28,733 bases of DNA from Bacilli bacterium (GTDB lineage Bacteria; Bacillota_I; Bacilli_A; RF39; UBA660), in contig JAGHGS010000086.1 of assembly GCA_017888105.1 (NCBI GenBank), forward strand, positions 1-28,733, in the 5' to 3' direction. Within the stretch, counting starts at the first letter, position 1. Each line of letters begins with the position of its first letter. A program made the position numbers and the translations under genes. Below the pieces are notes generated by a model. That model did no database searches. It saw only the letters and a program-made list of their open reading frames with translations, and was not told the DNA's origin. This document shows, one piece after another, positions 17,172 to 25,721 of the stretch.

Positions 17172-18260
17172 TTATAAAGTCTCTATCGTTTCTTGTTTTT
17201 TATCATTCAAATGAAATAAATCTTCATCTAAAATAACTCCCTGAATTGCTAAATAATCTCTTAAATGTTTAGTCGGATTATTTAATGTAAACTTCCCATC
17301 CATTGTTTTTTGAAATATGGTATTAACTTTAGGTTTATTATCATCATCTACATAAAATTCACATATTTCCATAATTTCTCTTTGAAATCTTCCAAACTTA
17401 GCACTCATATATCCCTTTACATAAATACCAATTTGAACATATCTATGAATGGTTGTAACGAATTGTTCAACATCAATATTAGATTCGATCAAACTATACA
17501 TACGCATTGGTATTAACGCAGCTTTATCCGAGTGAATTGTCGAAATAATGTGGTGTCCAGAAGAAATAGAGTTACGAACTGCCATAACTGCTTCTGCACT
17601 ACGTACTTCGGAAAGTAATATCCATATCGGATTCTGTCTCATACAAGTAACCAAAACGTCTGAATAACTAGCAATATTATTTGTTTTCATTGCTACAATA
17701 TCACGATGAGGAAAAATTCGGTCTAAGTGTAATTCCAAAGTATCCTCAATCGTAATAATTTTTTCGTTTTCTTTCGTAGTACTAGCCAAGTATTTTACAA
17801 GCTCAGTCTTACCACTACCAGTTTCTCCACTAACAATAATATTTGCATGACCTTGAACACAATTAAGAAGAAAATCAAGTAAATCCGCACTAACATATTC
17901 TTCTTGAATTAATTTATCTCGATTTAGACGAATTTTTGCTGGAGTTTTACGAATAACAAGAGCAATCCCATTTGTTGCAATTGAATCATGAACAAAGTTA
18001 AGACGTAATTCGGTAGATTCTGCATCTAAAAAAGGATGTGCCATATTGAATGTTTTTCCCATAACATTAGAGCATTGGAAAGCAAGTTTTTCAATTAAAG
18101 CATTATTTATCTCTGGCCTTTCAACACGATACACACCCTTCGATAAACTCTTTAACCACAATTGTCCCCCATTCGTATAGGAAATATCGGTAATATCATC
18201 AATATCGATAAATTCCTTCAATGGTCCAAAGTCTATTTGCGAGAATATAGCATCATTCAT
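17172..18260 (-). CDS. CpaF/TadA-type secretion ATPase
   Basis: This is the hexameric cytoplasmic motor of Tad and related type II/IV filament systems (362 residues). Walker A is GETGSGKT at 145-152. The Asp-box region is IITIEDTLEL (168-177), the Walker B region is PIWILLSEVRSAEA (211-224), and the His box is SGHHIISTIHS (234-244). The N-terminal domain (about 1-110) includes ISYTNGGQLWLK and the RLNF segment typical of CpaF. It lacks the long N-terminal extension of many CpaF proteins. The Walker B site has LLSEVR where relatives usually have a Gly before Glu. AAAGGAGGTG precedes the ATG. It is encoded between the CpaB-like protein and the two platform proteins, the classical Tad order. Confidence 0.93.
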   Translation of the reverse strand: MNDAIFSQIDFGPLKEFIDIDDITDISYTNGGQLWLKSLSKGVYRVERPEINNALIEKLAFQCSNVMGKTFNMAHPFLDAESTELRLNFVHDSIATNGIALVIRKTPAKIRLNRDKLIQEEYVSADLLDFLLNCVQGHANIIVSGETGSGKTELVKYLASTTKENEKIITIEDTLELHLDRIFPHRDIVAMKTNNIASYSDVLVTCMRQNPIWILLSEVRSAEAVMAVRNSISSGHHIISTIHSDKAALIPMRMYSLIESNIDVEQFVTTIHRYVQIGIYVKGYMSAKFGRFQREIMEICEFYVDDDNKPKVNTIFQKTMDGKFTLNNPTKHLRDYLAIQGVILDEDLFHLNDKKQETIETL

Positions 18261-18293
18261 ATAAGCACCTCCTTTTTATTTATTCTTTCACTT

Positions 18294-19160
18294 TTATTCT
18301 GTCGTTGTATTGTTATTAGTATTATTATCTATCGTTCCAGAATTATTTGTAGTTTCATCTGGAATAGTCTGAGCATAATCACGAATAATTCTTTCTAAAT
18401 AATTACTAGAAACTTGTGTTTCACCAGGATTCATTGAATAACTAGCATTTTTAGGAACCGGAACAAGCTCTAACCCATTAATTTCAGTAGCAATATTAAG
18501 CAACCAGAACAAATCTTTCTCTCCCTCTGCTTCCGCAGTTGGAACAGCAAACAATAACTCAGCTGGCTCACGTGCAGTACTAGTCAAAAACACACTAACG
18601 CCTTGATTATCACGAACATCTCGAATTTCAATACTTTCAATCAGTTTACCAAAAATTATTTTACCATCATAATTACTCATCCGAACATATAAATCAATAT
18701 AATCACCAGGATACATAGAATTACCATAAGTAGAATGAATATCAACCGACATACTAAAAGTTGTATATCCATCCGGCATATCATCTAAAATAGAATTTGG
18801 CATACTATTACAAGATACTACCTGTTCGGAATAAAAGAATCCTCCAGACGGAACACTTGTACCATAAGTAACACACATGGGATTAGTGGTATTAATTAAT
18901 TGACCAGTTTGAACAATTAAATTCTCCCGAGAAGAAACAAATGAATTTAATACTTCAACTGTACTAATCATATCCTGTGTAATTTCAGATGTTGCTGTAA
19001 TAGTTTGCTTTGCATAAGGAACCATAACCGTTTCAACCGCTTGATCAACACGATAATTATATCCAATATACAAGACTACAATTCCTAGTAAAACACCTAG
19101 TATAGTAATTGTATTTTTATTTGACAAAAATCGTTTAATTGTCGTTACTATATTTCCCAT
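18294..19160 (-). CDS. CpaB/RcpC-like SAF-domain protein
   Basis: This 288-residue protein has one N-terminal membrane helix (about 19-37, TILGVLLGIVVLYIGYNY) and an extracytoplasmic SAF domain (VMVPYAKQTITATSEITQDM). The CpaB/RcpC-type segment follows (TTFSMSVDIHSTYGNSMYPG, then DYIDLYVRM). In didermal Tad systems CpaB helps gate the secretin; in a monoderm it may shape the channel through the wall or bind glycans. That role is inferred. The C terminus is a Thr/Asn-rich low-complexity tail of about 20 residues. A GGAGG lies eight bases upstream of the ATG. It is placed immediately before the ATPase gene. Confidence 0.85.
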   Translation of the reverse strand: MGNIVTTIKRFLSNKNTITILGVLLGIVVLYIGYNYRVDQAVETVMVPYAKQTITATSEITQDMISTVEVLNSFVSSRENLIVQTGQLINTTNPMCVTYGTSVPSGGFFYSEQVVSCNSMPNSILDDMPDGYTTFSMSVDIHSTYGNSMYPGDYIDLYVRMSNYDGKIIFGKLIESIEIRDVRDNQGVSVFLTSTAREPAELLFAVPTAEAEGEKDLFWLLNIATEINGLELVPVPKNASYSMNPGETQVSSNYLERIIRDYAQTIPDETTNNSGTIDNNTNNNTTTE

Positions 19161-19169
19161 TTTATCCTC

Positions 19170-19586
19170 CTAATCTCTATTATAACTTTCTGCATGTATT
19201 TGAATAATAGCATCAATTCTTGTCGTAGTATCATAATCATCCGTAGATATAAAATTCGTTCCACTACTTGATTTAATTTCAACACTAACTTTAGGTGGAG
19301 CTTCATAAATAGCATAGAAATTTACTTCATAAGTATCATTAGCTCCCATAACTTCTGCTGTCATTCTAAGAAAGACTTCCATAAACTTCTCTTTATTAAT
19401 TTTAATTTCATTATAATCACGATAATATCCATAATCTACCGCCTCTAACATAGAAGCATCTGTAATTTCTCTTATCGCATAACTATCTTGGGTTGTGTTA
19501 GTTGTTATGCCTTGCACCGAAATCATAAGACCAACAATAGCAACACCCATAACAACTAACCAGTAACCCCAATAAGAACTCTGCAT
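19170..19586 (-). CDS. Short single-TM, TadE-like protein
   Basis: This 138-residue protein has a single N-terminal membrane helix (about 6-26, WGYWLVVMGVAIVGLMISVQG) followed by a short exported domain (EITDASMLEAVDYGYYRDYN, then AIYEAPPKVSVEIKSSSGTN). Size, topology and position in the operon resemble TadE-type minor pseudopilins, but no G/xxxxE prepilin-peptidase site is seen. The signature is not strong enough to be sure of the family. The exported part has no cysteine, unlike its two upstream neighbours. AAAGGGGAG precedes the ATG. It is a candidate initiating or minor subunit of the filament. Confidence 0.65.
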   Translation of the reverse strand: MQSSYWGYWLVVMGVAIVGLMISVQGITTNTTQDSYAIREITDASMLEAVDYGYYRDYNEIKINKEKFMEVFLRMTAEVMGANDTYEVNFYAIYEAPPKVSVEIKSSSGTNFISTDDYDTTTRIDAIIQIHAESYNRD

Positions 19587-19602
19587 GACTAACTCCCCTT
19601 TC

Positions 19603-22600
19603 CTACTTCCATGAAGGACCGATCATATCTTCTTCAGATATACCACTATTCCAACTAGTAAAATATTCTGTATTATTATCACTAACGGTACGATAATTAT
19701 TGCCCATAATCAAACTACGTTCATTAACAACATCAACATTATTAATGTAATCAACTCCATCATACTCAATATGCCCATCTAACAAACCTGTAATAAATGA
19801 ACTATAACAAGCAATTCTCTCATAACCATCTAATGAATAACAAGACAACGTACTATTAGAATATCCGCCATCTCCCTCAGCATCATCATTATATTGTTTA
19901 ATTGCTCTAGCAACACTAGGAGTAATCGTAACACTTAAAATTGGATCTTCATCATAAACACTGTTTCCAGCATCTTCAATTTCATAAACTGTAGTAGCTG
20001 CTTTTTCCGTTGCCTCACGATTCCAGTTATAAGAATTTGTACCATTTGGGAATAAATTATTTAGTGAAACAACCCGTTCAATAAGAGAAGTTCCAGCATC
20101 ATTATCATAAATACAACCAGCACCAATACAATCTGCAATACAATCATCACCGGTACATTCATAATCACAATTTGGACCAATACAATCTGCAATACAATCA
20201 TCGCCGGTACATTCTGTATCAAAATCACAAACGATCGTATCACCATCTGTGATGCCCATATTAACTAAGTAAGAGCAAGCATATTGAACCGTTCCGTTCT
20301 CATCAACAAAGTCAGTATAATCATTTTTATTAATAACTGCATTATCTTCTCGACTACCAGCAATAAGTCTACCAGGCTCTCCATTTTCAGAATTACCATC
20401 AAATAAACTACCCAAATCATAGAACTCACCTAAACTAGACATATTAACAGTATACTTATAAATACCTCGTGCCGTATTTAAACTAACAGGTAGTCCGTTT
20501 TCAAGAGCAACACTATTATCTACTTCTTCATCTGTAATCTCACCAGTAGGATAAATATTATAGAACAATGTAGCTGGTATATAATCTGCTTCAATAGTAG
20601 ACGTTACCTTTTTATATCTTGCATCTGAAATATCTTCACTACGCATTTCACATCCACTCTTATCACAATATACATAATTTATACTTGTATACTTAGTAGA
20701 TGATGTAGTAGACATAGTACAACTATCATATGCATTTCCATCTAATTTTGCTTGAGTTTCTGCACCATTACTTGATACATTTGAATTACAATACCATTCA
20801 GAGGTATTCTTACCAGATAAAGATGCATCCATCTCACCATAACCGTTATAGAAATCATCTAAATAACTTTCTTCATAATCATAGTAAACTTCCGGATTAT
20901 CAGAATCATATTCAATTTCTGTTTCCCATTCGGAACATTTATTATATTCCTTAATAATATTCTCATAATTAGTTTGAGCATTACTTAACTCAGTTTCAGC
21001 GTCTGATAAGGCTTTTGCTAACCTCTTTTCAATATCTGATTTATCCCCAGATTCACAATAACTACAATCCCGTCCGCAACAAGAAGTTCCGTTTTTACCA
21101 CAAGAATAACTAGTACAAGGACAGCTAGAACCACCTGTAGAACTATCAGAATAATCTAAACCTGAAGTTCGAGAAATAGTAATTCGACCATCTGAACCAA
21201 TCGTATAAGAATATGAATATGGTGAAGTCGAATCTAAATAATAATTATAATATGTACCTCCACATGCTGAACAGCAATTACGTTCTACCTCTTCAATTTC
21301 TGTTTGTGAAGCAGTATAAACCCTTAACCATTCATTAAATGCCTTTACAAGTCTTATTTGTGCAGCTTGAATATCTTTTTCATACAAATCTCTATCAATC
21401 TTATTTGTATAACATGTTTTTTCACCATCAACGGCTGCTTTAAATGTAAAGTAACGTCCAGCATTTACAAGTTTAGCAGTAGGCATTGTCATCATATAAT
21501 CTTCTTTACAAGAAACAACACAATATCTGTTTTGATCTAAAGTATAAGAATTTCCAACATCATCAACAGCACCTGCAACATTTTCAGCCCCTACATTTTC
21601 CCCAGCCAAATCAACTTGATTATCAATTTGGCTAACAAAACATGCATAAACATCTTCAGGTCCTTTAATATTTACTTCCCAATCATCACTAGGTGAAATA
21701 ATTAAATTATTATCAGCATCACAGCAATTAAAAGTATCAACCGTCGTAGTACATTCAACTTCACATACTTCACCATACTTATCACATGCATCTTGATCGC
21801 CAAACTCACATTCAACTTCAAGTTCTGCACATTCACCACAATCTGCTTCTAGTAATTCTTGACATTCATCGCTGCTCATAGAACCTGTTTCTTTACATGC
21901 TTCAATTAAATCATCACAATCACAAGCATCAATCAAACGAGTTGTATAAGGACTCGTCCAAGTTGAAGCCCCAGGATTTGCCTGATTTTCACCTGCTGTT
22001 TCAATTCCTAAATATCTTTGCTTTTTAGAAGTTCCAGAATACCAAATCGTAGCTACATAGCCACTATACTTATTTTGAATCTCTGAAGAATAACTTCCAT
22101 TAATACTATATTTAATTTCAGAATCACCACATTGTAATTCATCATACACATCAGATTCAACAAAACCTTCAAAATGAACCGTAATCTCAATCTTAGTTTC
22201 TTCTGTAAAATCCCATGTAGAACCTCCACCAAGTAAATTAACACCTAAAAACTGAGCTAAATCTTGACCTCCGTTTGATGTTTCTAATAAATCATCACCA
22301 ATTTTAATAGATTTTATATAATAATCTAAACCGACATACTCATGATCAAGAGTAATACTATCAATGCTAAAAGAATTAGTATCATTCTTTGGTAATCCAG
22401 AAACAATGATAGTATGAGTAACATCTTTAGATACCATAGTGCCAGCAGAATCTTCTGTAGTCTCTACTTCAGTTGATACTGGTAAAACGCTATTAGGATC
22501 AACTTGCGCACCTTCTGAATAATTCTTAACATATTCAGTAGCATCTTTTAAAGCGGCTACATAGTAAGCTTCTGCTGTATTAACTGGAGTGCCTCTAAAA

Positions 22601-23295
22601 TAATAGTTAGGATAAGCAGAAAAAGAATCAGTTGGTGTAATTGTTTTTCCAAGAGCAGCGAGAGCACTTACTAATTCATTTCTTGCTTGAGCAGTAGAAG
22701 AATGACTTAAAAATGTATTAGTAGCAGTAAGACCTGCATAATAAGCACTATTATAAGTACCGGATGCCGAATTATGCATACCAAACGTTGCAACGATTGC
22801 TCTCATAGCAAGAAGTCTAGCCCAATAATCTGCACCTCTAGTAGAAGAAACCAAACCTCCAGTTCCTCCATTACCAGTAAGAATACTTAGTAAAGCAATA
22901 TCCATCGCTTGGATTGTTATATCCGAATTAGTATTAAGCAAAAAACGTGACGCATAAAGTGGGTTTGTCCCAACATATTGAGCATCCAAACAGAATAAAC
23001 GAGAATAATCTTCACGATAACCACTATAAATAAAAGTTCCGTTTCGTTTAAAATATGCTGTAACGCCAATTGAACTATAAGTATAATCTTCAGACCATTT
23101 GTTTGTTCTAGTTACGCCAGAAGCATATAATCCTGATCCATCTCCACCAACAACAATCTGACCGCGCCCAGAAGAAACAGTTCGACAAGTGTTATAGTCC
23201 ATACCTTCACACGCAGCATAAACATTATTTAAAAAACCAAACCCTATTACTAAGGTAATAAGCAACAAACAAGTATAACTAACTATCTTCTTCAT
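19603..23295 (-). CDS. Giant secreted cysteine-rich surface protein
   Basis: This 1230-residue exported protein has a signal peptide (residues 1-27, ending NNVYA) and about 47 cysteines in the mature part. The N-terminal domain contains YSRLFCLDAQY (C102), which fits the [YFL]C-hydrophobic-polar entry motif of Gram-positive thioester adhesion domains. The expected Gln partner is uncertain: Q129 is close, and the AIxxIV-like helix at 159-170 lacks one. Cysteine clusters follow (about 480-560; SCPCTSYSCGKNGTSCCGRD near 735-760), then a coiled-coil segment (IEKRLAKALSDAETELSNAQ). An 18-residue repeat pair lies at 1028-1063. There is no LPxTG motif or C-terminal membrane helix, so the filament system may hold or export it. 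Its start overlaps the upstream gene as ATGA. Probable adhesin; I do not recognise the full architecture. Confidence 0.8.
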   Translation of the reverse strand: MKKIVSYTCLLLITLVIGFGFLNNVYAACEGMDYNTCRTVSSGRGQIVVGGDGSGLYASGVTRTNKWSEDYTYSSIGVTAYFKRNGTFIYSGYREDYSRLFCLDAQYVGTNPLYASRFLLNTNSDITIQAMDIALLSILTGNGGTGGLVSSTRGADYWARLLAMRAIVATFGMHNSASGTYNSAYYAGLTATNTFLSHSSTAQARNELVSALAALGKTITPTDSFSAYPNYYFRGTPVNTAEAYYVAALKDATEYVKNYSEGAQVDPNSVLPVSTEVETTEDSAGTMVSKDVTHTIIVSGLPKNDTNSFSIDSITLDHEYVGLDYYIKSIKIGDDLLETSNGGQDLAQFLGVNLLGGGSTWDFTEETKIEITVHFEGFVESDVYDELQCGDSEIKYSINGSYSSEIQNKYSGYVATIWYSGTSKKQRYLGIETAGENQANPGASTWTSPYTTRLIDACDCDDLIEACKETGSMSSDECQELLEADCGECAELEVECEFGDQDACDKYGEVCEVECTTTVDTFNCCDADNNLIISPSDDWEVNIKGPEDVYACFVSQIDNQVDLAGENVGAENVAGAVDDVGNSYTLDQNRYCVVSCKEDYMMTMPTAKLVNAGRYFTFKAAVDGEKTCYTNKIDRDLYEKDIQAAQIRLVKAFNEWLRVYTASQTEIEEVERNCCSACGGTYYNYYLDSTSPYSYSYTIGSDGRITISRTSGLDYSDSSTGGSSCPCTSYSCGKNGTSCCGRDCSYCESGDKSDIEKRLAKALSDAETELSNAQTNYENIIKEYNKCSEWETEIEYDSDNPEVYYDYEESYLDDFYNGYGEMDASLSGKNTSEWYCNSNVSSNGAETQAKLDGNAYDSCTMSTTSSTKYTSINYVYCDKSGCEMRSEDISDARYKKVTSTIEADYIPATLFYNIYPTGEITDEEVDNSVALENGLPVSLNTARGIYKYTVNMSSLGEFYDLGSLFDGNSENGEPGRLIAGSREDNAVINKNDYTDFVDENGTVQYACSYLVNMGITDGDTIVCDFDTECTGDDCIADCIGPNCDYECTGDDCIADCIGAGCIYDNDAGTSLIERVVSLNNLFPNGTNSYNWNREATEKAATTVYEIEDAGNSVYDEDPILSVTITPSVARAIKQYNDDAEGDGGYSNSTLSCYSLDGYERIACYSSFITGLLDGHIEYDGVDYINNVDVVNERSLIMGNNYRTVSDNNTEYFTSWNSGISEEDMIGPSWK
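20107..20214 (-). repeat. 54-bp tandem repeat, two copies, in the giant surface gene
   Basis: Copies 20107-20160 and 20161-20214 are nearly identical and in frame. Each encodes 18 residues (ECTGDDCIADCIGPNCDY and ECTGDDCIADCIGAGCIY) with four cysteines. The 3' halves of the units are almost unchanged at DNA level. Confidence 0.9.
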
Positions 23296-24047
23296 ACAAT
23301 TCTTCTCCTTTGCCTCTTAATTACCACAAACGTAATCAATCCCCCTGCAACAATGATAACTACCACTACCACAATTACCATTACAATATTATCCTTTAAA
23401 AATTGAACAAAGCCATTACCATCATCTTCCTCATCTGATATTTCATCACCACTATCATCAATCAATCCATCCCGATACCTTTGGACTTCCTCATTAAAAT
23501 TAGAAAAATCAACATCTACTTCCAAATATTCATGACATAAATAAAAATTTTCAATCCCTTCACAAGCAACTAATTCACTATAAGGATTATACATAGGAGT
23601 ACTAACCTTTTTAGTTGAAAGTTCAGTATCTGGACAATTTGTCACATCAGAACTATACACAACAATGGTATAATTAACAATTTCCATTAAAGCCAAATCA
23701 TCAAAATTAACAATACCATTGTCCGAATCAGCATAAGTAAAAGTCCACTTTTCTCCAGTATTTTCATTCGTTACAACAACATATAAATCTTCTGTTAAAT
23801 TACTAATAATTATTCTAAAATAATCATCATATGCAACAAATTCTTCTCTTTCTTCTTCAGTCAGACCATCGGGATAATTAAAATTTTCATCCTTTGGAAT
23901 TTCCTTTTGAATAATATCATAAGCGACATTCACATTATTTGCCAAACCATTCAATTCAGTCGACTCAGAAGCGTCACATACAGCATAAACATGATCACTT
24001 ATGAAAAACAAAACAAAGGCTAAAACCAAAACTTTCATTTTTCTCAT
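23292..24047 (-). CDS. Type I membrane surface protein, first gene of the Tad-like operon
   Basis: I do not recognise the family of this 251-residue protein. It has a signal peptide (MKVLVLAFVLFFISDHVYA) and an extracellular domain of about 180 residues with four cysteines (VCDAS, TNCPD, ACEGIENFYLCHEY). A highly acidic stalk follows (DDSGDEISDEEDDGNG), then a membrane helix (about 218-243, VMVIVVVVVIIVAGGLITFV) and a short basic tail (KRQRRRIV). It is therefore anchored in the membrane, facing outwards. It is co-expressed with the giant cysteine-rich protein, whose start overlaps its stop codon, so it may be a receptor or anchor for that protein. The ribosome site is weak compared with the rest of the operon. 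Confidence 0.72.
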   Translation of the reverse strand: MRKMKVLVLAFVLFFISDHVYAVCDASESTELNGLANNVNVAYDIIQKEIPKDENFNYPDGLTEEEREEFVAYDDYFRIIISNLTEDLYVVVTNENTGEKWTFTYADSDNGIVNFDDLALMEIVNYTIVVYSSDVTNCPDTELSTKKVSTPMYNPYSELVACEGIENFYLCHEYLEVDVDFSNFNEEVQRYRDGLIDDSGDEISDEEDDGNGFVQFLKDNIVMVIVVVVVIIVAGGLITFVVIKRQRRRIV

Positions 24048-24073
24048 AGTATAACACCAACCTCATAATTTAA

Positions 24074-24102
24074 ATTATAACATGATACCATTATTTTTTC
24101 AA
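24074..24102 (-). promoter_or_regulatory. Main promoter of the Tad-like operon
   Basis: On the - strand there is a TTGAAA -35 (24097-24102), a 17-base spacer and a perfect TATAAT -10 (24074-24079), 26 bases before the first gene. No operator-like repeat is evident around it. Confidence 0.85.
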
Positions 24103-24111
24103 CCTAAATAA

Positions 24112-24137
24112 AGCAAAAAAAGAGCATAAGCTCCCTT
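24112..24137 (-). terminator. Terminator of the YfcC-type transporter gene
   Basis: On the - strand a stem of GAGC/GCTC, extended by G-T and A-T pairs over a TTAT loop, is followed by seven Ts. It separates the transporter from the Tad-like operon promoter just downstream. Confidence 0.75.
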
Positions 24138-25614
24138 AAAGAATTGACATCAAAATAAATATGATTAATAAGCAAATAAACATACCTACTAAGAAACGCC
24201 AAATATATTTTAACCAATCTTTGTAATTTACTTTTAAAGATACAAGTCCAATTCCCAAAATCATACTCGTTGGAATAAAGAATTGAACAAAACCATATAA
24301 AGAGGTAAACATTGTATAAACAGGATTAATATAATCAGCATATTCCGTTACTAAGAAATTACCACCCGTATTTAAACTACCAAATACATATCCAGTAAAT
24401 CCTAAATCTGTATGGAAAATATTTAATATTAAACTAGATAATGTCATAGTTGCAATATTAAATCCATCCGTTAAAGTAAGAAGTCTATTTACAATTGTTG
24501 CAATATAAGAAGATTGAGAATAACTTGGATGATATGCTAAAATCATTAAGGCATAAGCCCCTACAATACAAAGTGATGGAACAATAAATTTCTTAATTCC
24601 TTTGCGAATGCTTTCAAACAATTCATTTAATTTTACTCGATAGCAAACAGCTAATACTAAAGTAAAAATAATTAAAACAGAACTAATTAAAACATTATCC
24701 CATTCTCCAAAAGCACCAGCACGATAACCAATAATATCTCTAAGAATAAAGAAATCATCAGCACTTTCACTTGAACCTTCAATTCGAATATCTTCCGTTA
24801 CTAATTGATGAAAATCATCAAATATTTCAATACCAAAATTTGCTTTCCAATTTACGAATCCTAAAATAACTAATACAAATAATACTACCCCAATTACAAT
24901 AATTGGAATCATATTTTTTCTTTTTTGTACTACTTCATCTTCTACTTCAACTTCAAATAAATCAATACTCTCAGCCTTTTTTTCAACCTTACCCATATGA
25001 ATAAGAGTAAAGAAATTAAAGAGAACTAATCCAATACCAAGAATTCCTGCACGTACCCATAAAGCAGGCATAACATTTGGAGTTTCAGTTGTATAACCCA
25101 AATAGTAGTTAAACATATTAACTCCATCCGTACCATAAGTAGCACCCATAATACCTACTAAAATAGAACCAAATGTAGTTGCTAAAATAGTCATTTTATC
25201 TAACTTCATTCGATTTAAAATAGAGATAATAAATGGAACAAAAATTAATACGGCAAATGTTTGAGTAAGTAAACTAGTAAGTACAGCCAAAATAACAGAG
25301 AATAAAACAACTGCTACCTTTTTATTAAGTTTACGCGCAATTCCAGAAACAATTCTCTCATATGCTTTTGTTCTCGTTGCTACTCCATAAAATGCTCCAA
25401 TGGCAAAGAGTAATACAATCTTATCTAAGCCAAAAGAAACGGCATAATAAATAGAAGAAGCAATATCATAGATTCCCAATCGAAGCACACCAAGTTCTGA
25501 ATAACCATTTGTTGTATAAGCTCCTGAAGGAATAATCCAAGATAAAATAAATGCTAATACAAGTATAATTAATACTGCCTTTAAAAGCCCATATTTACTT
25601 TCTTTCTTTTTCAT
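24136..25614 (-). CDS. YfcC-family membrane transporter
   Basis: This 492-residue polytopic inner-membrane protein has about ten to twelve helices and belongs to the YfcC/DcuC-like part of the ion transporter superfamily. The N-terminal signature is visible (LAFILSWIIPSGAYTT), followed by SFGLDKIVLLFAIGAFYGVA and the internal helices around SLLTQTFAVLIFVPFIIS. Family members are predicted C4-dicarboxylate, amino-acid or peptide carriers; the substrate cannot be read here. A hydrophilic external loop near the middle (IEIFDDFHQLVTEDIRIEGS) is a distinguishing insert. I choose the ATG at 25614, which has GGGAGG directly upstream; an in-frame start at 25704 adds an unsupported hydrophobic leader. 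It is probably monocistronic. Confidence 0.82.
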   Translation of the reverse strand: MKKKESKYGLLKAVLIILVLAFILSWIIPSGAYTTNGYSELGVLRLGIYDIASSIYYAVSFGLDKIVLLFAIGAFYGVATRTKAYERIVSGIARKLNKKVAVVLFSVILAVLTSLLTQTFAVLIFVPFIISILNRMKLDKMTILATTFGSILVGIMGATYGTDGVNMFNYYLGYTTETPNVMPALWVRAGILGIGLVLFNFFTLIHMGKVEKKAESIDLFEVEVEDEVVQKRKNMIPIIVIGVVLFVLVILGFVNWKANFGIEIFDDFHQLVTEDIRIEGSSESADDFFILRDIIGYRAGAFGEWDNVLISSVLIIFTLVLAVCYRVKLNELFESIRKGIKKFIVPSLCIVGAYALMILAYHPSYSQSSYIATIVNRLLTLTDGFNIATMTLSSLILNIFHTDLGFTGYVFGSLNTGGNFLVTEYADYINPVYTMFTSLYGFVQFFIPTSMILGIGLVSLKVNYKDWLKYIWRFLVGMFICLLIIFILMSIL

Positions 25615-25633
25615 AAATTTCCTCCCAATAATG

Positions 25634-25639
25634 ATTATA
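25634..25639 (-). promoter_or_regulatory. -10 element before the YfcC-type gene
   Basis: A perfect TATAAT on the - strand lies 19 bases upstream of the start codon; the matching -35 (TTTTCA) is weak. Confidence 0.45.
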
Positions 25640-25682
25640 ATACAAAATATTTTAAATGAAAAGCAAAACTTACGAATAAATG

Positions 25683-25709
25683 AAAAAAACCTTGAAAATA
25701 ACATTCAAG
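25683..25709 (-). terminator. lysS terminator
   Basis: On the - strand CTTGAA (25704-25709) pairs with TTCAAG (25691-25696) over a 7-base loop, followed by a G-C pair edge and seven Ts. Confidence 0.75.
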
Positions 25710-25721
25710 ATCTTTATCACA

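Noticed and set aside
20107..20214. CRISPR-like repeat
   Set aside because: The two units are directly adjacent without spacers and are in-frame coding sequence.
20730..20954. A rightward His/Leu-rich ORF inside the giant surface gene
   Set aside because: Antisense shadow of a real coding frame with no initiation signals.
25615..25704. A 30-residue N-terminal extension of the YfcC-type protein
   Set aside because: There is no ribosome site for it, whereas GGGAGG lies directly before the ATG at 25614; the extension also contains the promoter -10.
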